Assembly (NCBI RefSeq): GCF_000368785.1
Contig: NZ_KB849690.1
Span: forward strand, 144,966-208,965
Origin: Acinetobacter towneri DSM 14962 = CIP 107472
Lineage (GTDB): Bacteria > Pseudomonadota > Gammaproteobacteria > Pseudomonadales > Moraxellaceae
DNA: 64,000 nucleotides
Reading direction: 5' to 3'
This document shows, in pieces, positions 44,691-52,868 of the stretch. Numbering within the stretch: position 1 is the stretch's first letter; the number at the start of each line of letters is the position of its first letter. The notes below the pieces were generated by a model. The model searched no databases. It worked only from the letters and a program-made list of their open reading frames with translations, and was not told the DNA's origin. The translations under genes and the position numbers were made by a program.

Positions 44691-45308
44691 TTAGATATTC
44701 CATTCCACAAAGTTTTTTAGTAACTGCAAACCAACAGTGTGACTTTTTTCTGGGTGGAACTGCGTTGCAAACAAGTTGTCTTGATGCAGGGCTGTACAGA
44801 AAGTTAAACCATAATCACAGGTCGCGGCCACGATTTTTTCATCTTGCGGTTCAACATAAAAACTATGCACGAAGTAAAAACGCGCATCTTGTTCAATGTT
44901 GTTCCACATAGGGTGGCTCGGGTCACGTTGATGTACCTGATTCCAACCCATGTGTGGCACTTTTAAACCTGCTACTTCAGGAAAGCGTTTGACTGTACCT
45001 GCAAAAATGCCCAGTGCATCTGCTCCGCCATTTTCTTCGGAATGTTGCATCAGCGCCTGCATGCCTACACAAATTGCAAGTACAGGTTTATTAAAGACCG
45101 CGTTGCGTACCACGTCATCAATGCCAGCTTCATGCATGCCTTGCATACAATCACGCATAGCACCCACACCTGGAAACACAATTTTATCGGCTTGTGCAAT
45201 CAGTTTTGGGTCATTGGTCACATCTACCGTTGCACCCACATGCTCTAAAGCTTTCGCTGCAGAGTGTAAATTTCCCATGCCATAGTCAAGAAGGGCAATT
45301 CGGGTCAT
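44691..45308 (-). CDS. hisH: imidazole glycerol phosphate synthase glutaminase subunit HisH
   Basis: HisH is the class I glutamine amidotransferase that supplies ammonia to HisF. It has the nucleophile in [20 protein letters not shown] (Cys in CVGMQ), and the triad His and Glu in [18 protein letters not shown]. The start is [20 protein letters not shown]. It is 205 aa. Its first base overlaps the last base of hisB (45308), so the two are translationally coupled. Confidence 0.96.
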   Translation of the reverse strand: MTRIALLDYGMGNLHSAAKALEHVGATVDVTNDPKLIAQADKIVFPGVGAMRDCMQGMHEAGIDDVVRNAVFNKPVLAICVGMQALMQHSEENGGADALGIFAGTVKRFPEVAGLKVPHMGWNQVHQRDPSHPMWNNIEQDARFYFVHSFYVEPQDEKIVAATCDYGLTFCTALHQDNLFATQFHPEKSHTVGLQLLKNFVEWNI

Positions 45309-45901
45309 TAGAGTGTCCCTTTGGTCGATGCCACAGTATTTTCAGCACGTGGGTCTACTTCACATGCCATGCGTAAAGCACGTGCAAATGCTTTAAATAC
45401 GCTTTCAATTTGGTGGTGGCTGTTTTTACCTTTAAGGTTGTCAATGTGCAGCGTCATTAACGCGTGGTTGACAAAGCCTTGGAAGAATTCTGAGAATAAA
45501 TCTACATCAAAGCTACCAATGCGGGCACGGGTAAATGGAATATCCATAAACAAACCTGGACGGCCTGATAAATCCACCACGACACGACTTAAAGATTCAT
45601 CGAGTGGTGCATAAAAGTGACCGTAGCGTTTTAAACCTTTTTTATCACCCAAGGCTTGAGCAAAAGCTTGTCCAAGCGTGATCCCGCAGTCTTCTACGGT
45701 GTGGTGATCATCAATTTCCAAGTCGCCATCACAATGAATATCAATATCAAACAAACCGTGTCGCTTGATTTGATCAATCATATGGTCTAAAAATGGAATG
45801 CCAGTATTGAGTGTGCCTTGACCCGTACCGTCCAGATTCACACGAACTCGAATTTTAGTTTCGTTGGTATTTCTTACCACTTCACTGATACGTTGGGTCA
45901 T
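45308..45901 (-). CDS. hisB: imidazoleglycerol-phosphate dehydratase HisB
   Basis: This Mn-dependent dehydratase of histidine synthesis is monofunctional (197 aa, no phosphatase domain, unlike E. coli HisB). Metal-binding histidine motifs are [34 protein letters not shown] and [12 protein letters not shown] 45901 with GAGG upstream is chosen over an upstream in-frame start. It is the first gene of the hisBH pair. Confidence 0.96.
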   Translation of the reverse strand: MTQRISEVVRNTNETKIRVRVNLDGTGQGTLNTGIPFLDHMIDQIKRHGLFDIDIHCDGDLEIDDHHTVEDCGITLGQAFAQALGDKKGLKRYGHFYAPLDESLSRVVVDLSGRPGLFMDIPFTRARIGSFDVDLFSEFFQGFVNHALMTLHIDNLKGKNSHHQIESVFKAFARALRMACEVDPRAENTVASTKGTL

Positions 45902-45998
45902 AGACACGTTCCTCAAAAAACGTCAAAAATGATTGATGTAAATATGTTTTCGCTGTGACGAAGTCTCAGCATATTAGATTGCTCAGGAGGGTTAATCA

Positions 45999-46376
45999 AT
46001 GCCTATTACCGTACATGCCTATACTTCACTAGAAAATAACGAAGTGCGCAGCCAGCTTGAGCGACTGTATGATACCAGCCCTGAGTTTGGCGATGGGCAA
46101 GATGCGGTAAGCCAACTTGAGCAGAACTTAGCTCAGTATACCCTACTTTACACGGCAGAATTTAATACTAAAGTGATTGGGGCGATTTGGTGCACGGGAC
46201 AAGAGGACAGTCGGACGCTTGAATATATCGTGGTACATCCTGCAAACCGTGGGCGAGGGGTGGCAGACCGTTTGGTGAGTGAGGTATGCCGTATGGAAGA
46301 AGCCAAAGGGGTGCAGCATTTCCAGCCGGGTTGTGGCGCAATTCACCGTTGTTTGGCGCATTTGGGCAAGTTGTGA
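45999..46376 (+). CDS. GNAT-fold protein, PanZ/PanM-like
   Basis: This 125-aa single GNAT domain has acetyl-CoA loop VHPANRGRGVADRLVSEVCR (about 79-98). It resembles PanZ/PanM in size and layout: an N-terminal polar part, LYTAEFNTKVIGAIW, then the P-loop and a short C-terminus CLAHLGKL. In enteric bacteria PanZ promotes maturation of aspartate decarboxylase PanD. That role is inferred here. It is divergent from hisB. Confidence 0.7.
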   Translation: MPITVHAYTSLENNEVRSQLERLYDTSPEFGDGQDAVSQLEQNLAQYTLLYTAEFNTKVIGAIWCTGQEDSRTLEYIVVHPANRGRGVADRLVSEVCRMEEAKGVQHFQPGCGAIHRCLAHLGKL

Positions 46377-46518
46377 GTCGGTATAGACACTCAGTCTATT
46401 ATATAGGGTGATTTTTCATCAAAATAATCTTGGTTTTGCTGTAAAAGTAAACATTTGCACTGAAAAGCAAAAAAGACTATTGACGATTTATCACTGAAAC
46501 TGTTTAATACGCGTCATT

Positions 46519-46594
46519 GGCGTGATAGCTCAGTCGGTAGAGCAACGGATTGAAAATCCGTGTGTCCCCAGTTCGATCCTGGGTCTCGCCACCA
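46519..46594 (+). tRNA. tRNA-Phe (GAA), copy 1
   Basis: This 76-nt tRNA has encoded CCA, anticodon loop TTGAAAA and T-arm CCCAG-TTCGATC-CTGGG. The acceptor GGCGTGA/TCTCGCC has a T5:T68 mismatch, also present in copy 2. Confidence 0.96.
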
Positions 46595-46618
46595 TATTCA
46601 AAACGATTTAACGTTTTC

Positions 46619-46649
46619 AATCCCTGATCCCATCAGGGATTTTTTTTGC
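46619..46649 (+). terminator. terminator after tRNA-Phe copy 1
   Basis: AATCCCTGAT and ATCAGGGATT followed by a T-run lie 24 bp past the tRNA. Confidence 0.85.
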
Positions 46650-46728
46650 ATAAAATTTATGCGATCAAATAAAAAAGTCATGATTTATATTGACTATTCA
46701 GCCGAGATACGGCTTAATACACGGCATT

Positions 46729-46804
46729 GGCGTGATAGCTCAGTCGGTAGAGCAACGGATTGAAAATCCGTGTGTCCCCAGTTCGATCCTGGGTCTCGCC
46801 ACCA
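46729..46804 (+). tRNA. tRNA-Phe (GAA), copy 2
   Basis: This is identical to copy 1 over all 76 nt. The two genes are 210 bp apart, and the bases just upstream (TTAATAC-C-CATT) are also similar, pointing to tandem duplication. Confidence 0.96.
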
Positions 46805-46809
46805 TATTC

Positions 46810-46843
46810 AAAAAGCCTCAAACACTGTTTGAGGCTTTTTTTT
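46810..46843 (+). terminator. terminator after tRNA-Phe copy 2
   Basis: AAAAAGCCTCAAAC and GTTTGAGGCTTTTT with eight T form a strong intrinsic terminator. Confidence 0.87.
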
Positions 46844-46959
46844 ATGCCTAAATAAAAATGTTGAATACAAATCGGCGCTCTCTCGCTTCATCCAAAGTAA
46901 ACACTACTCATTTTAAAAGCTGTATTAGAATCAAATGGTCAGGGTGAGGGAGTTGCAGC

Positions 46960-47694
46960 ATGAAAGATTTGTTTTCGCAGGGAAGTGCGTTGTATCGTCA
47001 GGCGCGTCCACAGTATTCAACAGAAATCGTCGATACGATTTTGCAGCATGTACCCGAGCGCTGTTTGGCGTGGGACTGTGGTGCAGGTTCTGGGCAGTTT
47101 ACCCAGTTATTGGTACCACATTTTCAGCAGATTTTAGCCACAGATTTAAGTCAAGCACAGTTGGATTTGGCACCGCAGTGGGCAAATGTGAGTTATCGTA
47201 CCTGCTTGGCGCAAGACAGTGGATTGGCGGATGCAAGTGTAGATTTAATTACGGTCGCACAAGCGATTCACTGGTTCGACTTTGATGCTTTTTATGCCGA
47301 AGTACATCGGGTACTAAAACCCAGTGGTGTGTTTGCTGCGGTGGGCTATGGTCTGATTCAGGTAGAAGATAAGGCAGTGAATACTGAAATTCAGCGCTTG
47401 TATGCTCAGACTTTAAAGGGCTATTGGGATGCCGAGCGCCGTTATATTGATGACTTATATCGCACAATTCCTTTTCCATTCCAAGAAATAGTCACGCCTG
47501 AACTTTGCCTGAAATATTGTTGGTCGGCAGCTCAGTTGTTGGATTATTTAAATACTTGGTCGGGGCTGCAGCATTATTTAAAGCAGCACACAGAAACGCC
47601 TTTGCTTGAACTACAGCAATTGTTACGGCAGCAGCCTACTCAGGTGTTTGGTATTCAGTTCCCCGTGTTGCTGCGTTTAGGTCGTTTGGTATAA
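46960..47694 (+). CDS. class I SAM-dependent methyltransferase
   Basis: This 244-aa methyltransferase has motif I AWDCGAGSGQFTQLLVPHF (residues 37-55), motif II ILATDLSQAQLDLA, and the post-motif block VDLITVAQAIHWFDFDAFYA then EVHRVLKPSGVFAAVGYG. This is a typical UbiE/Methyltransf_11 type, with the 'AIHWFD' seen in trans-aconitate-methyltransferase-like proteins. The C-terminal half is specific and unassigned. The substrate is unknown. Confidence 0.88.
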   Translation: MKDLFSQGSALYRQARPQYSTEIVDTILQHVPERCLAWDCGAGSGQFTQLLVPHFQQILATDLSQAQLDLAPQWANVSYRTCLAQDSGLADASVDLITVAQAIHWFDFDAFYAEVHRVLKPSGVFAAVGYGLIQVEDKAVNTEIQRLYAQTLKGYWDAERRYIDDLYRTIPFPFQEIVTPELCLKYCWSAAQLLDYLNTWSGLQHYLKQHTETPLLELQQLLRQQPTQVFGIQFPVLLRLGRLV

Positions 47695-47792
47695 AAAGTC
47701 AATGTATTGAGTGATTTTTGAACTTAAAATATAAGTTGGTGAAAAAAGGATGTTTCTCCACAGGTGTAATTTACCTATGTGCGAGGTGTCCA

Positions 47793-48188
47793 ATGTTAAA
47801 ATTTTCTCTCCCTATTTTATTCAGTCTTGCGCTGAGTCTCCCTGCGACTGCTTTTGCCAATCTTGATCAGCCTTTACAGGTCTTGGATGATTGTGCATTA
47901 AGTGCAGAATATGGGCAATCCAACAGCTTAAATTTGCTGCATGATCAATACCGTTTTACCGCGCAAGATGTGGTGAATCAAGTTCGAGCTGAACAAAACC
48001 TAGACTTAGCAAGCAAATTTGCAACTTTGGGTTCTCGTTTTTATATCAACCCGCAAGGTCAAACCGTGCTGCAAATTCAACGTGATGTCGTGTCTTTAGG
48101 TGTGATTGAAACCACACTCAGTGTGGATGGTTTGCGTCAGTTAGGACAGCATTTTATAGATGAATTTAAAGCTTTGGCATTTGAGTAA
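47793..48188 (+). CDS. exported hypothetical protein
   Basis: The ATG at 47793 has GAGGTG upstream and gives a signal peptide [20 protein letters not shown] with cleavage after AFA. The mature 109 residues are alpha/beta in look (QYRFTAQDVVNQVRAEQNLD, FYINPQGQTVLQIQRDVVSL) with a single cysteine. I do not recognise a domain. It is probably periplasmic. A longer in-frame start at 47718 would spoil the signal peptide. Confidence 0.7.
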   Translation: MLKFSLPILFSLALSLPATAFANLDQPLQVLDDCALSAEYGQSNSLNLLHDQYRFTAQDVVNQVRAEQNLDLASKFATLGSRFYINPQGQTVLQIQRDVVSLGVIETTLSVDGLRQLGQHFIDEFKALAFE

Positions 48189-48250
48189 AGTCGAGTGCGT
48201 TGTCACAAATGACGTTGTGATAATTTATGAGACGTAAAAACTTAAGACAT

Positions 48251-48284
48251 AAAAAAACGCCCTGAAAAATCAGGGCGTTTTTTA
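48251..48284. terminator. bidirectional terminator
   Basis: AAAAAACGCCCTGA and TCAGGGCGTTTTTT lie between convergent genes. Confidence 0.85.
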
Positions 48285-48295
48285 TTGCACATGAA

Positions 48296-49819
48296 TTACG
48301 CTGGTTGCGCAGATTCTTGTTGTGCAGGAGTCAACATGTGACCATGTTCTTCGAAGTTTGCATGCCAAGACAATGCTTCACGAAGTAGGTGAGGAGTGTG
48401 ACCACCTTTTGCACATGCACGCTCGAAGTAATCGTTCAAGGCATTGCGGTACATTGGGTGTACACAGTTGTCGATAATCGCACGAGCGCGTTCACGTGGT
48501 GCAAGACCGCGTAAATCTGCTAAACCTTGCTCAGTAACCAAAATGTCAACGTCGTGTTCGTTGTGGTCTACGTGCGCAGCCATTGGAACGATAGATGAAA
48601 TGTCACCGCCTTTCGCAATTGATTTAGTCACGAAAATCGCCAAGTGTGCGTTACGCGCGAAGTCACCTGAACCACCAATACCGTTCATCATTTTGGTACC
48701 GCATACGTGGGTTGAGTTCACGTTACCGTAAATATCAAACTCAAGTGCAGTGTTAATACCAATGATGCCTAAACGACGTACTAACTCAGGGAAGTTAGAG
48801 ATTTCTTGTGGACGTAAAATGAATTTGTCTTTGTAGTGTGCAAGATTACCAAATACGCGATCGCCACATTTTTCAGACAAAGTCATTGAACAGCCAGAAG
48901 CGAACTTCATTTTGCCTGCATCAATCAATTCAAACGTACAGTCTTGGAGTACTTCTGAGTACATCACCAAGTCTTCAAAGTTAGAGTGTTTGAAGCCTGT
49001 TAATACTGCATTTGCAATTGAACCGATACCTGCTTGTAAAGGTGCCAAGTTTTTCGGTAAACGACCTTGTGCTACTTCGTTTTCAAAGAATGCGATCAAG
49101 TGATCTGCAATTGCTTGAGTTTCGTCATCTGGATCGGTCACGTTAGATGGAGAGTCAAGCAAGGTATCGTTAAATACAATACCCACAACTTTTGCAGGGT
49201 CTAACTGAATACCTTTGGTTCCAATACGTTGTTCAACGTGAGTTAATGGCACTGGACCACGTGTTGGACGTGCTTCAGGAATATAAATGTCGTGTAGGCC
49301 TTCAAATTCTGTGCTTACAGTGGTGTTGATTTCGATAATGACTTTATCTGCATATTCAACAAAGCTTGCAGAGTTACCTACAGAAGTTGTTGGAATAATT
49401 AAGCTGTCTTCAGTAATTGCAACTGCTTCAACAATCGCGATGTCTGGGCGTTTTAGCGTGTTGTTACGCATTTGCTCAACAGTTTCAGACAAGTGTTGGT
49501 CAATGAACATGACTTGACCTTGGTTAATTGCTTTACGCAAGGTGTTGTCTACTTGGAACGGCATACGACGAGCCAAAACACCTGCTTCAGTCAATTGCTT
49601 GTCTAAATCATTACCAAGACTTGCGCCAGTAATTAAGTCAATTTTTAAAGGGTTGGTTTTAGCGCGTGCCACCAATGCAAGTGGAACAGCTTTTGCTTCA
49701 CCCGCACGAGTAAAGCCACTCATACCTACGGTCATACCATCTTGAACGAATTCAGCAGCTTGTTCTGCGCTGATTACTTTGTCGTGGAGGGAGGCTAAAC
49801 GGATGCGATCTAAAGACAT
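48296..49819 (-). CDS. acetyl-CoA hydrolase/transferase family protein (second copy)
   Basis: This 507-aa CoA-transferase is paralogous to 1530-3026. It shares MSLDRIRLASLHDKVISAEQ-type start, the GMSGFTRAGEAKAVPL loop, VMYSEVLQDCTF with the probable catalytic Glu, and GIGGSGDF. In Acinetobacter the chromosomal copy is usually annotated as succinate CoA-transferase or acetyl-CoA hydrolase and probably recycles acetate. ATG 49819 is preceded by GAGAG and matches the family start; the open frame runs 126 bp further upstream without support. It stands alone. Confidence 0.92.
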   Translation of the reverse strand: MSLDRIRLASLHDKVISAEQAAEFVQDGMTVGMSGFTRAGEAKAVPLALVARAKTNPLKIDLITGASLGNDLDKQLTEAGVLARRMPFQVDNTLRKAINQGQVMFIDQHLSETVEQMRNNTLKRPDIAIVEAVAITEDSLIIPTTSVGNSASFVEYADKVIIEINTTVSTEFEGLHDIYIPEARPTRGPVPLTHVEQRIGTKGIQLDPAKVVGIVFNDTLLDSPSNVTDPDDETQAIADHLIAFFENEVAQGRLPKNLAPLQAGIGSIANAVLTGFKHSNFEDLVMYSEVLQDCTFELIDAGKMKFASGCSMTLSEKCGDRVFGNLAHYKDKFILRPQEISNFPELVRRLGIIGINTALEFDIYGNVNSTHVCGTKMMNGIGGSGDFARNAHLAIFVTKSIAKGGDISSIVPMAAHVDHNEHDVDILVTEQGLADLRGLAPRERARAIIDNCVHPMYRNALNDYFERACAKGGHTPHLLREALSWHANFEEHGHMLTPAQQESAQPA

Positions 49820-50127
49820 GGCGAACTCTCGTAAAATACTAGACTGATACCGATTGTACCGATCAAAAAAGGTATTTTGCATAGGTGTTAGGCTAAGGTC
49901 TAATTTTTTGCCTAAATGGTGGTATAAAAATATAAAATAATACATAAATAATTGAATTTAATCGTTTATTTATATATCAAAAGGTAAATATTACAATTTG
50001 TTTGATATATTTTTATACAATTTTGATATGCACCATCTGAATTTTTTACTTTGATCGTCCATCCGATTTGCTGTTGGTCTGAAATTGGTATATAGCAAGC
50101 CAGATAGAGATCAAAAGCGTCAGCCGT
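49820..50127. other. AT-rich intergenic region, convergent to none
   Basis: This gap of about 308 bp carries the CoA-transferase promoter. It is rich in A/T runs and short near-palindromes (ATATATCAAAAG... TTTGATATAT at 49972-50013). I see no gene. Confidence 0.4.
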
Positions 50128-51588
50128 TTAGAAGTGTTCACTCAAACTTTGTTTGATTTTTTCCAGCGTGCCAACATTATTTTTTTCTTCAACGATTTCA
50201 GGTTGTAACGGCAGGGTAATGATGGCTTCAAGACCACCGTGTTCACGGTTTTGAATGGTGAGCTCGCCCTGATGAATATCGACAATACGTTTTACAATTG
50301 CCAAACCTAAGCCACTGCCTTGTACAGTACGTGCTTCATTGCCGCGTACAAAAGGCTGCATTAAATCGGCAATTTGGTCTTCTGGAATGCCTGTACCGTT
50401 GTCTGCCACGCTAATCCGAATGTGTTCATCCAGCACTTCTGCAGACAACTCAATTGGCTCTGCACCATAGCGTTTCGAGTTATTAATCAGGTTGCCAATC
50501 AGACGTTTCAGCGACAAACTGCGCGCCTGAATTAAAGGTAATTCTTGTGCGTTAAAGCGAATATCCAACGGTTTAAATTGAATAATCAATTCCTGCAGCA
50601 AAACATTTAAATCGGTTTCTTGTAATTCTTCATCGGAACCATCACGCATATAAGAAATGAATTGATTTAAAATCGCATCCATATCTTCTACATCGTAAAT
50701 TAAGCCTTCTTTTAAAAAATCATCATCGGGCATCATTTCGGCACTTAAACGAATCCGTGTCAGTGGCGTGCGCAGGTCGTGTGAAATACCTGCCAACATG
50801 ATACGACGGTCACGTTCAGTCTGTTCCAAGGTATAAATCATGTGATTAAAGGCTTGGTTGACCTCACGAATTTCCTGCGGACCGTGATTGGTTTCTAAAT
50901 AAGGTGCTTTGCCTGTTTTACTGTAGCTATTGGCGGCATTTTGCAGACGACGCAAAGGACGATTCAGCTGACGTACTAGAGTTAAAATAATTGCTGCAGC
51001 TAACAGTGGAATACCCAAAAGCCAGCCAAAGACCAATTCAGGGCTGTAGTTGGCATAGGTTTTAAGGGGTTCACGTACCCAGTTGCCATTCATTTCTGGG
51101 GTTTGAATCCAAATACGCGGGCTTGGTTTGAACTGGAAATAGACCGTGACATCCTGCATTTTTAATTCAGTTGCCAGTTTCTTTTCTATTTGTTGGGTAA
51201 AAAACTCTGCAATGACTTTTTCCCGTACATTAGGAAACTCACGTGGATCGGTTACATATTCAATGCCGACCCGATTTTTAAGCCACGCATCGACATCGAC
51301 TTCGGCTTCATTGTGAAAAATGCGCAAATCTGGATTGTTTAAAATTTCCAGTTCAACCGCTAAATAGCGGGCGTGTTGTTGAATTTCAGGTAAATACAAG
51401 GTGCGCCAAAAGAACCACAACGACATAAACAGGCTAAACAACACCACAAAAACCACCAGTACCGTGGTGCGCATGGCTGCAGAGCGTGGTTTGATTTTGT
51501 CCAGAAAACGCTCCCAGCGGGTACGTTTCTTTTCAGAATACGCCACATAGTCGGTAAATTCTTGTGGGTCGATGGGTTCGAGTTTCAC
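50128..51588 (-). CDS. envZ: sensor histidine kinase EnvZ
   Basis: This 486-aa inner-membrane kinase pairs with OmpR just upstream. It has a first membrane helix (about 40-65, TTVLVVFVVLFSLFMSLWFF), a periplasmic sensor domain, a second helix (about 188-207), HAMP (RQLNRPLRRLQNAANSYSKT), the dimerisation box with phospho-His AGISHDLRTPLTRIRLSAEM, and an ATP-binding domain (LIGNLINNSKRYG, ISVADNGTGIPEDQ, GSGLGLAIVKRIVDIHQG). All motifs are intact. The pair is expected to respond to osmotic and envelope conditions. Confidence 0.92.
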   Translation of the reverse strand: MKLEPIDPQEFTDYVAYSEKKRTRWERFLDKIKPRSAAMRTTVLVVFVVLFSLFMSLWFFWRTLYLPEIQQHARYLAVELEILNNPDLRIFHNEAEVDVDAWLKNRVGIEYVTDPREFPNVREKVIAEFFTQQIEKKLATELKMQDVTVYFQFKPSPRIWIQTPEMNGNWVREPLKTYANYSPELVFGWLLGIPLLAAAIILTLVRQLNRPLRRLQNAANSYSKTGKAPYLETNHGPQEIREVNQAFNHMIYTLEQTERDRRIMLAGISHDLRTPLTRIRLSAEMMPDDDFLKEGLIYDVEDMDAILNQFISYMRDGSDEELQETDLNVLLQELIIQFKPLDIRFNAQELPLIQARSLSLKRLIGNLINNSKRYGAEPIELSAEVLDEHIRISVADNGTGIPEDQIADLMQPFVRGNEARTVQGSGLGLAIVKRIVDIHQGELTIQNREHGGLEAIITLPLQPEIVEEKNNVGTLEKIKQSLSEHF

Positions 51589-51723
51589 ATCTTGTCCTGT
51601 GGCAGAGGTTGTAAAGCGAATTTAGTGAGTGAAATTTTATGATGAATATACTTGTTATTGGAATGTCTGTTCTTTAAATCTAGCACAATGATCGGTGTGC
51701 ATAAATGTTGATCATTGCATGAA

Positions 51724-51747
51724 GATGTGAGGCTGAAGCCTCACATC
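51724..51747 (-). terminator. hairpin between ompR and envZ
   Basis: GATGTGAGGCT and AGCCTCACATC pair perfectly around a 2-nt loop. It lies immediately after ompR and before envZ, so it could attenuate expression of envZ rather than end the operon. Confidence 0.65.
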
Positions 51748-51756
51748 ATTTTCAAC

Positions 51757-52521
51757 TTATTCCGCACCATCTGGAACAAATACATAACCGACACCCCAAA
51801 CCGTTTGAATATAACGTGCACGGGCAGGGTTTTCTTCAATTAAACGACGTAAACGTGAAACCTGAACATCAATCGAACGCTCCATCGCACCCCATTCACG
51901 ACCACGCGCCAAATTCATTAACTTGTCACGGGTTAAAGGCTCACGAGGATGTTGTACCAACGCTTTGAGTACTGCAAATTCACCTGTAGTTAGGGTCACG
52001 ACCTGACCTTCACGTGTCAAAGTACGGGTCGATAAATCTAGTGACCATGGGCCAAAACCAACCACTTCCATTTGCTGACTTGGTGCACCTGGTACCTCGC
52101 GCACTTGACGACGCAATACAGCACGAATACGCGCTAACAGCTCATTTGGATTAAACGGTTTTGGTAAATAATCATCTGCACCTGCTTCAAGTCCTGCAAT
52201 ACGGTCAGAGTCACTGCCGCGAGCCGTCAGCATAATAATTGGCGTGTCGATGTTAGATTGACGTAAACGACGGCAAATACTTAAACCATCTTCAACAGGC
52301 AGCATAAAATCAAGCACGATTAAAGAGAACAGTTCACGCTGTAACAAACGATCCATTTGTGTCGCATCGTGGGCAGTTTTGACCACAAAGCCCTTATCTT
52401 CCAAGAAACGCTGTAACAGGGTACGTAAACGCACATCATCATCCACAACGAGAATGCGTTCAACGCGGTCAGTTTCGCTGTGTACGGTATCTGTTTTTTC
52501 AGCAGGTACAACTAAACTCAT
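51757..52521 (-). CDS. ompR: two-component response regulator OmpR
   Basis: This 254-aa protein has a receiver domain with RILVVDDDVRLRTLLQRFLE, phospho-Asp in SLIVLDFMLPVEDGL, and the TARG/K switch residues (LTARGSDSDR, YLPKPFNPNEL). The C-terminal winged helix has GREWGAMERSIDVQVSRLRR and LIEENPARARYIQTVWGVGY. It resembles enteric OmpR, with an extra about 20-residue N-terminal extension. envZ follows about 170 bp downstream. Confidence 0.93.
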   Translation of the reverse strand: MSLVVPAEKTDTVHSETDRVERILVVDDDVRLRTLLQRFLEDKGFVVKTAHDATQMDRLLQRELFSLIVLDFMLPVEDGLSICRRLRQSNIDTPIIMLTARGSDSDRIAGLEAGADDYLPKPFNPNELLARIRAVLRRQVREVPGAPSQQMEVVGFGPWSLDLSTRTLTREGQVVTLTTGEFAVLKALVQHPREPLTRDKLMNLARGREWGAMERSIDVQVSRLRRLIEENPARARYIQTVWGVGYVFVPDGAE

Positions 52522-52868
52522 GATGTGCTCCTTTATTCTTTATTGTCATCGTAAACAAAAAGTTGAGTTGGCTTTGAGTATACGATTCATTGGTATCTAT
52601 TGCCTATGCTCTAAAGCAACAAATATTGCAGATAAAATCAAGACATAGATACCAAATATATACAGCATTCCCATGCGAAAAACTGACATATTTGTCCGTT
52701 TGAGTCTAACATAAGCCTGAATTTTATTTAGATTTATAAAATTTAGCCGAATTGGCAAAAATCGCCAAAAAACCACCATTTATAAAATTCATAAAACAAT
52801 TGTGGATTTTATAGTCTTGGTCTTTATAATCATGGCTTTTAGTACTTATCCTTGTAGGATCACACACG
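52522..52868. other. divergent intergenic region ompR / tex
   Basis: It contains the promoters for both neighbours. A TATAAT at 52825-52830 with TTGTGG about 19 bp upstream could be the tex promoter. Besides the possible short peptide, I see no gene. Confidence 0.4.
52597..52689 (-). CDS. possible 30-residue membrane peptide
   Basis: The sequence MSVFRMGMLYIFGIYVLILS then AIFVALEHRQ and TAG is a single hydrophobic helix flanked by Arg and by His/Arg. This resembles the small membrane proteins often missed in annotation. The ribosome site is weak. It lies in the gap between ompR and tex. The claim rests only on the amino-acid pattern and may be chance. Confidence 0.3.
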   Translation of the reverse strand: MSVFRMGMLYIFGIYVLILSAIFVALEHRQ

